The translations under genes and the position numbers were made by a program. The notes beneath the pieces are model-generated. The model saw nothing but the letters and a program-made list of their open reading frames with translations, searched no databases and had not been told where the DNA came from. DNA of 64,000 bases from Flagellimonas aquimarina (GTDB taxonomy: Bacteria; Bacteroidota; Bacteroidia; Flavobacteriales; Flavobacteriaceae), in contig NZ_QGEG01000002.1 in assembly GCF_003149745.1 (NCBI RefSeq), forward strand, positions 1,116,001 through 1,180,000, read 5' to 3'. Positions 17,121-26,042 of this stretch are shown piece by piece; position 1 is the stretch's first letter, and each line of letters opens with the position of its first letter.

Positions 17121-17801
17121 ATGAAGAAAATTGGACTAGTAGGAGGAATAAGTTGGACTTCAACTGAAGATTATTATAGATATATAAATAAAGGTGTAAA
17201 TGAAAAATTGGGAGGATTGAACTTTGCCGAATGCATTATCTATTCATTGAACTTTGGGGAAATTCAAGAAAGAAGTTGGGAAGGTTCTTATGAACTATTG
17301 CTGAATGCAAGTAAGAAATTAGAAAAGATCGGTGTGGATGCAATTGTACTTTGTGCAAATACGGCTCATCTGTTTGCAGATAAAATTCAGAAAGAAATCA
17401 ACTCGCCAATTATTCATATCGTAAAAGAGACCGCAAATTCAATATCACAACAAGGATTGACCAAAGTTGGATTATTAGGAACTATTTTTACAATGGAGCA
17501 AAATTTTTACAGAGAGAAACTTGAAGAAAAAGGAATAACAGTCTTGGTGCCTGAATTACAGCAAACAAGAGATTTAATTCAACACATTGTAAAAGAAGAA
17601 TTAGGCAAGGGGATAGTAAAAAAAGAATCTAAGGACATCTTTCTTTCTATTGCTAATACCATGATCAAAAAAGGAGCTGAAGGTATAATTTTAGGATGTA
17701 CAGAAATCCCTTTATTAATTAATCAGGAAGATTTTATGGTGCCAGTTTTTAATACAACCAAAATTCATTCACAAGCAATTGTTGAATTTGCGGTATCATA
17801 A
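17121..17801 (+). CDS. Aspartate/glutamate racemase family protein
   Basis: This cofactor-independent racemase has 226 residues and two symmetric half-domains. The two catalytic cysteines are C78 in LCANTAH and C193 in LGCTEIPLL, each followed by the usual threonine or Asn-Thr. The N-terminal KIGLVGGISWTSTEDYY is that of aspartate racemase and the YgeA/RacX group, so the substrate is probably an amino acid with a broad range. It may make D-amino acids for peptidoglycan or signalling. There is no signal peptide. Confidence 0.9.
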   Translation: MKKIGLVGGISWTSTEDYYRYINKGVNEKLGGLNFAECIIYSLNFGEIQERSWEGSYELLLNASKKLEKIGVDAIVLCANTAHLFADKIQKEINSPIIHIVKETANSISQQGLTKVGLLGTIFTMEQNFYREKLEEKGITVLVPELQQTRDLIQHIVKEELGKGIVKKESKDIFLSIANTMIKKGAEGIILGCTEIPLLINQEDFMVPVFNTTKIHSQAIVEFAVS

Positions 17802-17892
17802 ATTGCAAAAAGAAGTCAGCAGCGAACAATCTTTATATTGTGTATTACCGTAAAAGTTGAAATGTCCACCTCATTTAAAAACAACCACCTAG

Positions 17893-18453
17893 ATGAAGAA
17901 ACTATTTTTTTGCATTTTTTTAATAACGACAATAAGCAGTTGTAAAGATCATCATAAAGAAGAAAAAGCCACTGTCCAGCTGTATGATTATGATGTAGAA
18001 CAGAGAATCACGGAGTTGGGAATTGAATTACACCCTCCTAAATTACCACCAGGATTAAAAATAAAATTGGCCAAAAGAGTAGACAACCTTGTTTATTTAT
18101 CTGGAAACGGCCCTATATCGCATGACGGAGAACGTACCGTGGGAAAAGTAGGAACAGATTTAACAGTTGAACAAGGATACCAAGCGGCCAGGTTAACCGC
18201 TATTAACCATTTATCTGTACTGAAAGAAGAGATTGGTGATTTGAACAAAGTAGTGAGCATTGTAAAAGTATTGGGCATGGTAAACTGCAATGCTGCGTTT
18301 GAAAACCATCCGCAGGTAATCAATGGCTATTCCGATGTATTGATTGAAGTCTTCGGTGAAAGAGGCAGACATGCCAGATCCGCTGTTGGAATGGGTTCTT
18401 TACCATGGAACCTTGCATGCGAGGTTGAAACTATTGTTGAAATAAAAGATTGA
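17893..18453 (+). CDS. RidA/YjgF-family lipoprotein
   Basis: The first 17 residues are a signal peptide ending in the lipobox ISSC, and the remainder (about 45-186) is a single RidA-like domain. YLSGNGPI and ARSAVGMGSLP match family positions; the arginine in ARSAVG corresponds to the Arg that holds the substrate carboxylate in imine deaminases. RidA normally detoxifies enamine/imine intermediates of PLP enzymes in the cytoplasm, so a lipid-anchored exported copy is unusual. It is on the same strand, 91 bases after the racemase gene. Confidence 0.85.
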   Translation: MKKLFFCIFLITTISSCKDHHKEEKATVQLYDYDVEQRITELGIELHPPKLPPGLKIKLAKRVDNLVYLSGNGPISHDGERTVGKVGTDLTVEQGYQAARLTAINHLSVLKEEIGDLNKVVSIVKVLGMVNCNAAFENHPQVINGYSDVLIEVFGERGRHARSAVGMGSLPWNLACEVETIVEIKD

Positions 18454-18494
18454 AGCTTAATTTAAAACTTTTTTTGATGAAAATTTAGCCCCAA

Positions 18495-21400
18495 TCAATA
18501 TGGAAGCATTCCACTATTGGACAGATTCATGACCTTGTATTTTATGTTTCGTTGTCGTAACGTAATCATTTTTACATCTTCCTCATTTGTTTTATTGTTC
18601 CTGAGTGTAAACTTTAAGTATGTTGGCAAATTAACCTGATTGCCTAAATAGGTCATGTTTACCAACCATTGTCCTTGCTGCATGTCATCAATGTCAAAAC
18701 TTTCAGATAGTGCTCCCTGTATACGTTTTTCATTCGTGATTTCCGTAGCGTTGTTCCAGTTATAATAATGCCCTTGAGGACTAACAAATTGAAGTTCAAA
18801 TTGAGTGTTGGGGTCGTTCCATTCAACCAATAAACTAAAATTACTTTGTTCTTTAAACGTGAATTTGGATTTATCTATCCCAATTTCCTCGCTATGTCCC
18901 TGTAATACATCCAACATCTCTTCTTTGACTATTTGGTCCAAGCCCTTACTTTCAAGATTGTTCTGTATGCCAATATATCCTTTGTACATGTTCCATGCCT
19001 CTTTATACTCCCCTGTTTCAACCAGCATTTTTGCCAAATCCCGTTTTGCCTGTGGAGTCTTCTTGACCTTGTTAATTTGCTTGTAGATTGAAAGAGCTTC
19101 TTGCTTTTGTTCTGCTTCCTCATGAGCGTAAGCAAGAATTTTGAGCGCATCTACCTGTTCGGGAAATTGCTCCAACAGATTTGATTTTATGCTATTTGCT
19201 TTTCTTGAATCATTCCAATGATCCTTAAAGATTTTACTCGTTTCAAAATAAAAACTGGGCGTATGTCCATAGTTTTTTCTATCACTTAAATATTGTAAGT
19301 ATGCTTTATCCACATTGGGTGAATTTGCTATTCGTTGCGCATAGAGTGGTTTACTTGCTAAACCATTGGCAAGTTCAATAGCATCGTTCGAGTATGTATT
19401 TTGTAATTTGTTTTTAGAATTTTCGGTGACTTCTATATCATCAAATGTGTTGCTTATGGTGCGTACTATAATGATCCCTCCTGGTGCCAATCTTCCATAT
19501 TTGGCAGCAGACCAAGCCGCTGGCATAATAGTAATATCTTTAATATCATGAAGATTAATGTGATATGGCGGGTCTTGAGGTGCATATATATTACCATCTA
19601 CATCCCAAGCAGCGTACCAACCATATAACTTACCCTCTCTAAGCGCCACCAAATCAATATTCTCTGGATACTTTCTTACTATTTCAACTCCAGGAAATTT
19701 TCCCTGCAAGGCATCCATAATAGTTTGGGCGCTTTTACTAATATGCTCTCCTGAGAGCTGCTTGACTCCGAAACCGATTCGCTCCATGTCCAAGGTACCA
19801 AAGCGAGTGGAAATATTCTTATTCAACGGTTTATGAAGCTCCTTTAACCTTACATTTTCTTCCAATACCACTTCATCCAAGGCCGTAATGCCTATAGGCA
19901 TAATAATCTTGAGCATTCTGGCTGATGTATTAACCACTGTAGAAGTAGCCTCTCTTCCTGGATAAGAAAAATCTAAAACCTCCCCATTAAGCGCTTTTAT
20001 TGTAAAATTACCTCTGGAATCTGTTCTGGTCTGTCTTTCTGTGCCCCTTACCTTTACCAGTACATTTTGTAGTTGCTGATCAAGGTCACCTACATTGCCT
20101 GTAACTTCGGAAAGTTTCTGTGCAGTTCGGGCAGTGTAATCCAAATTATCCAGCATATAGCGCTCCGTAAATTGAACCGCCAGTGCCATATTGTCCAGTT
20201 TTTCCAGATTGATGTAATTACCCCCATGATCTTCTGCAATGTCTTTAAGTAGGGTGTGATTGGCTGTATTATTGCCATTTACGGTAAAAAGTGTTCCATA
20301 CCAGTCTTTGGTTGCATCCATAGGAAAGTTTTTGCCATCGGTAAAAAACAAGGTCTGCTGCGAAGTTTCCAATTTTTGCCAAAGCCTGTGGTCGATGGCT
20401 CCATCATAAACAACAGATTCAATTGTCTTTTTTAATGTTTCCCAATTACCATTGCCAATATTATGAGACGTTCTTTTTCCAAATTGATGACCAATAGGCT
20501 GAAAAACTACTTGCACATCACCCAAGTTTTTAAAGTAGTTATCCAGAAAACGGAATTCTTTATCCAAACTCCTATCCTTCATTGATAAGGAAGTGTCCCA
20601 AAGCAGCATTACTTTGCTGGGTTTATCCCTAAACTTAGCTTTAGCTTCAACAATTTCCTCCTCCTTCTCTATTGCAGATGTATTTAGGTTAAAAGCAATC
20701 GTAAACCCTTTCCGCATGCGTTTCCACCGATCTTGGCTCAATAGTCTTGTATATGATCTAGACCCATCATTAATCGCAGAAATACCAATACCCACTCTAC
20801 CCCCGTAAATTTTTAAAAGCTCCAAGCTTATTACAAAATGGGAATCCACCACAATGTTGTAAGGCGAAAGGTCTATGGAAATGGTTCCTTGACGCTGTCT
20901 TATGGTATATAAAATGTTACCGTTGGAAATGTTTTTGCCAGGAAGGCCATTTTCAAATTCATATACGTTAACTCGTACAAGCAAACTGTCCGAAATATTG
21001 GCAATAATGTTAAAGGAAACATCTTCAAGTTTTAAAGGTCCACGCCGCATTAATATTTTGGAACCATGTTCCCCACCAAGGGCAAGACTATCATTCCAAA
21101 AGCCAAAGAGACGTTTAGAGCCACTTTGATATCCCACACGCCTTTTATCCGCATCACTGCTTTTAACGGTTACCCCTTCAAGCTGATAAGGCACAGGTTC
21201 AAGAGCAATGGTCGGTTGAGTTTTTAGCAGTCCCATAAAATTTTGGGTGGAAAATTTTAGGGTCTTATAACCTATCCTAGAAATTTGAAGCGTGTCTTTT
21301 TCATTGATTTCACTTTTGTCTAGATAAAACTTAAACGTTCCATCAAAATCTGAAACAGTCCCCTTGGCTCTATCTACTACTCCAATGTTAGCGAAATCTA

Positions 21401-21512
21401 CAGGTTTTCCAGTGTCATATTCAGTTATGGTGCCTTTTACGGTAATCTGTCCTGTCAACTGGGCACTAAACATTAACAACAAAAGGACTAAAGGGGTAAT
21501 TGAAATTTTCAT
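18495..21512 (-). CDS. Large secreted chimera: CarboxypepD_reg, vWA, second regulatory domain, TonB plug-like domain, TPR
   Basis: The 1005-residue protein has a signal peptide (residues 1-22). Order of segments: a carboxypeptidase-regulatory (CnaB-like) domain at 24-105; a beta-rich domain at 120-275; a vWA domain at about 298-455 with MIDAS D306, S308, S310 in WDTSLSM and TDGKNF; a second regulatory-like domain at 470-555; a segment like a TonB receptor plug at about 590-695 (IMDALQGKFPGVEI, and GRLAPGGIIIVRT at its end); then helical TPR-like repeats at 730-860 and a C-terminal beta domain. No beta-barrel follows the plug, so it is not a normal SusC-type transporter. I infer a periplasmic or surface scaffold. 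Confidence 0.75.
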   Translation of the reverse strand: MKISITPLVLLLLMFSAQLTGQITVKGTITEYDTGKPVDFANIGVVDRAKGTVSDFDGTFKFYLDKSEINEKDTLQISRIGYKTLKFSTQNFMGLLKTQPTIALEPVPYQLEGVTVKSSDADKRRVGYQSGSKRLFGFWNDSLALGGEHGSKILMRRGPLKLEDVSFNIIANISDSLLVRVNVYEFENGLPGKNISNGNILYTIRQRQGTISIDLSPYNIVVDSHFVISLELLKIYGGRVGIGISAINDGSRSYTRLLSQDRWKRMRKGFTIAFNLNTSAIEKEEEIVEAKAKFRDKPSKVMLLWDTSLSMKDRSLDKEFRFLDNYFKNLGDVQVVFQPIGHQFGKRTSHNIGNGNWETLKKTIESVVYDGAIDHRLWQKLETSQQTLFFTDGKNFPMDATKDWYGTLFTVNGNNTANHTLLKDIAEDHGGNYINLEKLDNMALAVQFTERYMLDNLDYTARTAQKLSEVTGNVGDLDQQLQNVLVKVRGTERQTRTDSRGNFTIKALNGEVLDFSYPGREATSTVVNTSARMLKIIMPIGITALDEVVLEENVRLKELHKPLNKNISTRFGTLDMERIGFGVKQLSGEHISKSAQTIMDALQGKFPGVEIVRKYPENIDLVALREGKLYGWYAAWDVDGNIYAPQDPPYHINLHDIKDITIMPAAWSAAKYGRLAPGGIIIVRTISNTFDDIEVTENSKNKLQNTYSNDAIELANGLASKPLYAQRIANSPNVDKAYLQYLSDRKNYGHTPSFYFETSKIFKDHWNDSRKANSIKSNLLEQFPEQVDALKILAYAHEEAEQKQEALSIYKQINKVKKTPQAKRDLAKMLVETGEYKEAWNMYKGYIGIQNNLESKGLDQIVKEEMLDVLQGHSEEIGIDKSKFTFKEQSNFSLLVEWNDPNTQFELQFVSPQGHYYNWNNATEITNEKRIQGALSESFDIDDMQQGQWLVNMTYLGNQVNLPTYLKFTLRNNKTNEEDVKMITLRQRNIKYKVMNLSNSGMLPY

Positions 21513-21637
21513 AGCAAGAAATTACAAATTATCAACGCTAAACTCCACAGTGTAAATATGCCAATTTGCACATAAGAATTTGTTTTCACTAAGTTAGATA
21601 AATAATAGATACTGAAGTAAATACATGAATAGGCATT

Positions 21638-21657
21638 TTTACTTATCAATAAGTAAA
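21638..21657. repeat. Inverted repeat in the gap before the LuxR-type regulator gene
   Basis: TTTACTTA (21638-21645) and TAAGTAAA (21650-21657) form a perfect eight-base inverted repeat with a four-base loop TCAA. It lies between the divergent chimera and regulator genes and could be an operator. Confidence 0.4.
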
Positions 21658-21680
21658 TAAACTGTTTATTGTGTTCTGCA

Positions 21681-21708
21681 TTGACAAACATTTAATATGT
21701 TACATTTA
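21681..21708 (+). promoter_or_regulatory. Putative promoter of the GAF-LuxR regulator gene
   Basis: TTG at 21681-21683, a 17-base spacer and TACATTTA at 21701-21708, seven of eight bases of TAnnTTTG. The boxes lie about 75 bases before the ATG. Confidence 0.4.
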
Positions 21709-21782
21709 TGCATGTTAATATGGAACCGCACAATAATTGGTGAAAGCAGCAACCTCCTTTTTCTATAAATTAGTTGTCCGTA

Positions 21783-22721
21783 ATGAACGATAAGGATTAT
21801 TTTTTGCATTTATATGAGATAGCAAGTCACCTTAACAAGGAATTTTCTCTTCATTCTGCGCTTCGAAAATCTTTGGAGATGACTGTGGAAATCCTAGATT
21901 TGGAAACAGGATGGTTCTGGCTTACAGAACCGGATAACAAGTCGGTTTACCTGGCTGCTTCCCATAATCTGCCTCCGGCCTTAAGCAACCATCCCGAACG
22001 ATTATCCGGCTGGTGCTATTGTATAAAACAATACTTATCAGATGATATTGACCAGGCCATGAATATCAGTGAGATTACATGTTCGCGATTAAAAGATATT
22101 AGCACTGGCACAAAAGACCTCAAGTTTCATGCAGTAATTCCTATAATACTGCACGGACAAAAAGTAGGGCTCATGAACCTTTTGAGCAAGGAGACCCGGC
22201 AGTTAAATGAGAAAGAGCTTACTATCCTTAACACTATAAGTGAATTGGTGGGAACTGCAATTCAGCGAACTAGGTTACAGCATTCATACAGTGACAAGAA
22301 CACCGAGACAGATAATACCATTGGTAGTGTGTTAGAGCGGGTCTTCCAACCAGAAATGGAAGCTATAATTTCATGTCTTGAGGACCCAAATGGTAATAAA
22401 GACAAAGTTATTGAAGCACTAAATAAAGCCAAAGGTCTTGAAAAGCAATTATCTCTTTTGCATAACGAGGTAAAGAAGCAGGAAAAAACAAAAGTAAAGA
22501 CAAAAGAATTTCACTATCCAGAGTTACCCCTAACAAAGCGAGAATTAGAAGTGCTGACCCTTATAAAGAAAGGACTTACTAACGATCAGATAGGCAAGCA
22601 ACTATTCATTGCGGAACGCACGGTTAAATTTCATGTTACGGCAATACTATCTAAACTTAATGCGGACAATCGCACCGAAGCCGTAGATATTAGTTTGAAA
22701 CGGGGTCTTCTTGGTGTATAA
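21783..22721 (+). CDS. GAF-domain regulator with C-terminal LuxR-type HTH
   Basis: The ATG at 21783 gives 312 residues; a TTG lies nine bases upstream. Residues 10-170 form a GAF-like sensory domain with two cysteine pairs' worth of Cys in LSGWCYCIKQ and ITCSR, which might bind a ligand or metal. A helical, charged linker (about 180-240) probably dimerises. The C-terminus (about 243-305) is a LuxR-type helix-turn-helix: LTKRELEVLTLIKKGLTNDQIG, then ERTVKFHVTAILSKL. No receiver domain is present. A perfect 16-base palindrome follows the gene and may be its site. The ligand is unknown. Confidence 0.88.
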   Translation: MNDKDYFLHLYEIASHLNKEFSLHSALRKSLEMTVEILDLETGWFWLTEPDNKSVYLAASHNLPPALSNHPERLSGWCYCIKQYLSDDIDQAMNISEITCSRLKDISTGTKDLKFHAVIPIILHGQKVGLMNLLSKETRQLNEKELTILNTISELVGTAIQRTRLQHSYSDKNTETDNTIGSVLERVFQPEMEAIISCLEDPNGNKDKVIEALNKAKGLEKQLSLLHNEVKKQEKTKVKTKEFHYPELPLTKRELEVLTLIKKGLTNDQIGKQLFIAERTVKFHVTAILSKLNADNRTEAVDISLKRGLLGV

Positions 22722-22743
22722 CCTATTCAATCTCCATTTGAAC

Positions 22744-22759
22744 CTGTACTATAGTACAG
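22744..22759. promoter_or_regulatory. Perfect 16-base palindrome, candidate operator
   Basis: CTGTACTATAGTACAG is fully self-complementary with no loop. It lies 23 bases after the regulator stop and 78 bases before the VOC gene. A loopless palindrome is more typical of a dimeric protein's DNA site than of an RNA terminator; no T run follows. Confidence 0.5.
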
Positions 22760-22837
22760 TATGTTTTCAGTACTTAAGTCCGTTTTATACCTAGTTTCCT
22801 ATTCTGATATTTGTTCCAAACTAAAAACTAAGGTATT

Positions 22838-23260
22838 ATGAAAACACAGAATATATACTTGGAACATGCAAATATTACAGTAAACGATCTTCAGGAAGCA
22901 ATAAGGTTCTTCCAAACTGCATTCCCTCATTTCAAAATAAGAGGTGGAGGCAATGATATGAGAGAATGGGTACATTTAGGTGATGACCATACGTACATTG
23001 CCATTAATCAAGCCCAACAAAATGATCTAATGGTCACCAAAGATTATGACAGCATAGGCATAAATCACTTGGGTTTTGTTGTGCAGAATGTTGATGAGAT
23101 AGCCGAAAATCTGTTGAAAAAAGGATACAAACGAGATTATCCAAAACAAGTGGAGCAATTTAGGGTTAGAGATTATTTTGCAGATGCGGATGGCAATCAA
23201 TACGAGTTTGTACAATATCTTAGTGAGGTAACGGAGGAAAAAAACCTTTACGATAATTGA
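22838..23260 (+). CDS. VOC-family (glyoxalase-fold) protein
   Basis: This 140-residue cytoplasmic protein has the paired beta-alpha-beta-beta-beta modules of the vicinal oxygen chelate superfamily. LEHANITVNDLQEAIRFF opens the first module (possible metal ligand His), GINHLGFVVQNVDEIAENL the second, and RDYFADADGNQYEFVQYL closes it with the usual glutamate. Possible activities include lyase, dioxygenase and antibiotic binding; the sequence does not decide. It may be controlled by the palindrome upstream. Confidence 0.85.
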   Translation: MKTQNIYLEHANITVNDLQEAIRFFQTAFPHFKIRGGGNDMREWVHLGDDHTYIAINQAQQNDLMVTKDYDSIGINHLGFVVQNVDEIAENLLKKGYKRDYPKQVEQFRVRDYFADADGNQYEFVQYLSEVTEEKNLYDN

Positions 23261-23352
23261 AGCTACACAAATCATTAAAATCAAATGACTTTCCTTTACT
23301 AGGCATTGCCACAATATCTTAATGCCATAAATTAATGTGTAACCAAATAATT

Positions 23353-24258
23353 ATGAAAAAATACATTTTTCTATTACCTGCTATACTAATACTAAGTTGT
23401 AAGCAACAGCATAAAGAGAATGCTAAAACCATAAATGTTTTAGAGGCGAACAACACAGTAAAAAAGCAAACTCTAGACAGATTTGAGAATAAGGACTCTT
23501 TAGGGCAATATTCTTTGGTATGGTCAGATGAGTTCTATGGCTCTGGCATTATTGATACAACAAAATGGTTTCATCAAACGAAGCTTCCTCCAGGTGGAAG
23601 TTGGTACGGCGGATTAATTCAGCATTATACAGACAGGACAACCAATTCTTATGTTAATGATGGCTATTTGAACTTGGTTGCCAAAAAAGAAAGGCTTACC
23701 GACCAAGGTGAGACCAAAGAATATACCTCCGTACGATTAAATTCAAAATTTGCATTTACTTACGGTCGGGTTGAGGTAAGGGCAAAATTACCCAAGGGCA
23801 CAGGCACATGGCCAGCCATTTGGATGCTTAGCAAAAATATTGATGAGGATGGTGCATATTGGGACAACCAAGGTTTTGGAACAACTAAATGGCCTCATTG
23901 TGGTGAGATCGACATTTTGGAGCATTGGGGAAAAAATCAAGATTATGTGCAAAGCGCTGTCCACAATACATCTAGCTATGGCTACAATGTTGGTAATCTT
24001 GGGGGGCAAAAGCTGTTGAGTGCATCAGACCAATTCCATACATACATACTAAATTGGTCAAGGGAAAAATTAGTTTTTAGTGTAGATGACGTTGTACATT
24101 ATACATATGCACCACAAATAAAAAATTCGGAAACATGGCCATACGACACTGAACAATACATTTTGATGAACATTGCCATTGAGCCCGATATTGACCCAAA
24201 ATTTTCTGAAAGTACCATGGAAATAGATTTTATACGTGTTTTTCAATCCAGGAATTAA
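23353..24258 (+). CDS. Glycoside hydrolase family 16 lipoprotein
   Basis: The start at 23353 gives a lipoprotein signal (ILSC, C16) and 301 residues. The GH16 domain fills residues 50-300. The catalytic motif is GEIDILEHWG, with nucleophile E185, D187 and acid/base E190. WPAIWMLS and the C-terminal IDFIRVFQ are also typical. GH16 enzymes cleave beta-1,3/1,4-glucans and marine galactans. The EIDILE form fits laminarinases, but the exact substrate is inference. There is no SusC/SusD pair or other glycan gene nearby, so it is not in a polysaccharide utilisation locus. Confidence 0.93.
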   Translation: MKKYIFLLPAILILSCKQQHKENAKTINVLEANNTVKKQTLDRFENKDSLGQYSLVWSDEFYGSGIIDTTKWFHQTKLPPGGSWYGGLIQHYTDRTTNSYVNDGYLNLVAKKERLTDQGETKEYTSVRLNSKFAFTYGRVEVRAKLPKGTGTWPAIWMLSKNIDEDGAYWDNQGFGTTKWPHCGEIDILEHWGKNQDYVQSAVHNTSSYGYNVGNLGGQKLLSASDQFHTYILNWSREKLVFSVDDVVHYTYAPQIKNSETWPYDTEQYILMNIAIEPDIDPKFSESTMEIDFIRVFQSRN

Positions 24259-24388
24259 CCTAAAAGCTTCAATATGACCATTCTGAAAACTTGTAATAAA
24301 GCATATTGTGTGAATTGACCAGTATCATAGTTTTTTAGCAAACTTCTATTAAAATTAGCAAGAAGTTTTAAACTAATGAGCTAGTGTC

Positions 24389-24760
24389 ATGCATAAAGAA
24401 CATCCAAACATTACCATTTTAAAAAGATTTAACCCAGCAAACATCGATTCAATCAGCGTAGTTTTGGCAGAAGATGCGGTCTTTCATTATTTTAATCCTA
24501 AACTACCTGATATACAGGGGGACTACATAGGGTTTAATGGTTTTAGGATGTTTTTTGAAAAAATTGCAAAGCGCACAAGTAGTACCTTTAAAGTAAATCC
24601 TGTTTCTGCGACTCCCATCGGAGATGAGCTAGTAGTTGTTCATAGTATAAATACAATGGATATTGAAAATCAACCTTTGGAAATAAACGTAGTGGTAGTG
24701 TGGCGTATTGTTGATGGTAAGATCAAAGAGGTCTGGGACATACCTTCGGTCTACACCTGA
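24389..24760 (+). CDS. NTF2-like (SnoaL-type) protein
   Basis: This 123-residue protein has the cone-shaped NTF2-like fold pattern: a helical start, LAEDAVFHYFNPKLPDIQGDYIGFNGFRMFFEKIAKRT in its middle, and beta strands ending VVVWRIVDGKIKEVWDI. Members include ketosteroid-isomerase-like enzymes and ligand-binding proteins. There is no signal peptide and no catalytic set that fixes a function. Confidence 0.75.
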   Translation: MHKEHPNITILKRFNPANIDSISVVLAEDAVFHYFNPKLPDIQGDYIGFNGFRMFFEKIAKRTSSTFKVNPVSATPIGDELVVVHSINTMDIENQPLEINVVVVWRIVDGKIKEVWDIPSVYT

Positions 24761-24798
24761 AATATAAATTCAGAAACACAAGAACTAAAATTGACCTT

Positions 24799-25035
24799 AT
24801 GAAAAAATGTTTCAATTGCGGTAAAAATGGTGCTGACCTTTATGGTTATATTATATGTGACACATGTAAGACCAAATTACGATTGTTTACACCTGAGACC
24901 ATAGAAAAATATAATTCTAAAGATTCTGAAGGTTTTAGAAAAGAAATTCAAAGAAGATTGGATTATTTAGATAAAGAGTACGTCAAAAAAAGAATTAAAC
25001 TTCTTCATATTCAAGATCAACTTAAAAGTTTTTGA
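24799..25035 (+). CDS. Small zinc-ribbon protein, 78 residues
   Basis: Two CxxC pairs near the N-terminus (CFNC at 4-7 and CDTC at 21-24) form a probable zinc ribbon. A charged, helical tail rich in Lys, Glu and Arg follows. I do not recognise a named family. It is 38 bases after the NTF2-like gene and may be co-transcribed. The Lys/Arg-rich tail would allow nucleic-acid or protein binding, but this is a guess. Confidence 0.7.
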   Translation: MKKCFNCGKNGADLYGYIICDTCKTKLRLFTPETIEKYNSKDSEGFRKEIQRRLDYLDKEYVKKRIKLLHIQDQLKSF

Positions 25036-25197
25036 TAAAAGGATGCACACATGGAACATCCTATTGACCATACAAATTAAGGTTCCATTTTCAGGGCATT
25101 AATTATCTTTTTCAAGCTTTATGAAGATGATCAATATCATTGGTCGTCATTGTTTTGAGCCATTAATTTGTCGATTAAAACAAAGGAAAGGCTAAAA

Positions 25198-25992
25198 ATG
25201 AAAACAAGATTTTCTGCTTTCATACTTTATGCATTAACAATCCTCTCTATTCAAAGTTGTACTATGGTGAAAGTAAGTGTAAGTGAAAAACGCAATCCAA
25301 TACCTCAGAAAGTAGTTATTGGAAAAAATATTACGTTAACAAGCTGGGGGACAATTAAAATTAATAAATCCCACTTTTTTCCATCAAGTTTTCAAGTAAA
25401 GAGTGATGATTATGTAATATATATTGATCCCGTTGAAGTAGACAAGGCGGATAAAGCAGATTTTATATTAATAACCCATTCTCATCCTGATCACTTTTCT
25501 GTAACCGATATCAAGAAACTATTAAAAAAAGAAACAAAAATTGTTTGCCCCAAAGGGGTTTCAAAAAAGCTAAAGGATATCAATAACGATAAGAGTGTTG
25601 TTGTCCCTTTGCAAAAATTGAACTTCAGAAAATTAGATATTGAAACAATTGCGGCATACAACACTAAATCAGTTTTCCTATGGATCAAAGCGCATCCTAA
25701 ATCAAAAAAAAATGTAGGGTATGTTCTAACATTAAAGAATGATCTAAGAATTTATCATGCGGGAGATACAGATTATGTGCCTGAAATGAAAGCATTGAAA
25801 AACATTAACGTTGCCTTAGTTCCCATTGGGGGTGACAATTTAACAATGAATGAAGAAGAGGCCGCTAAAATAATAAATGAAGTCAACCCCAACATTGCAG
25901 TGCCCATGCACTATGAGATTAACAATCGTAACGAATTGAAACGGTTTAAAAGCTTGGTTAACAAAAATGTGAGAGTGGTTGAGTTGGAATAG
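25198..25992 (+). CDS. MBL-fold metallohydrolase (UlaG-like), exported lipoprotein
   Basis: The ATG at 25198 gives 264 residues and a lipoprotein signal (IQSC); a TTG frame from 25168 is less likely. The metallo-beta-lactamase fold shows the first metal motif THSHPDH, then YHAGDTDY and the last histidine in PMHYEINN. It resembles the UlaG/RomA branch, which acts on lactones, phosphodiesters or N-acyl phospholipids. The substrate is not known. Confidence 0.88.
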   Translation: MKTRFSAFILYALTILSIQSCTMVKVSVSEKRNPIPQKVVIGKNITLTSWGTIKINKSHFFPSSFQVKSDDYVIYIDPVEVDKADKADFILITHSHPDHFSVTDIKKLLKKETKIVCPKGVSKKLKDINNDKSVVVPLQKLNFRKLDIETIAAYNTKSVFLWIKAHPKSKKNVGYVLTLKNDLRIYHAGDTDYVPEMKALKNINVALVPIGGDNLTMNEEEAAKIINEVNPNIAVPMHYEINNRNELKRFKSLVNKNVRVVELE

Positions 25993-26042
25993 AAAACACC
26001 ATTTTTATTTAATGGATTGACTACTAAATCAAAGCAACCTCC

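Noticed and set aside
21509..21691. 60-residue minus-strand frame in the chimera-regulator gap
   Set aside because: Composition is AT-driven (many Ile, Tyr, Ser, Asn), with no RBS, family or neighbour to support it, and it overlaps the inverted repeat; judged non-coding.
23353..24258. GH16 gene as part of a polysaccharide utilisation locus
   Set aside because: No SusC/SusD pair, sulfatase or other carbohydrate enzyme in the neighbourhood.
24340..24368. Inverted repeat AAACTTCT/AGAAGTTT after the GH16 gene
   Set aside because: Loop of 13 bases and no T run; not enough to call a terminator or operator.
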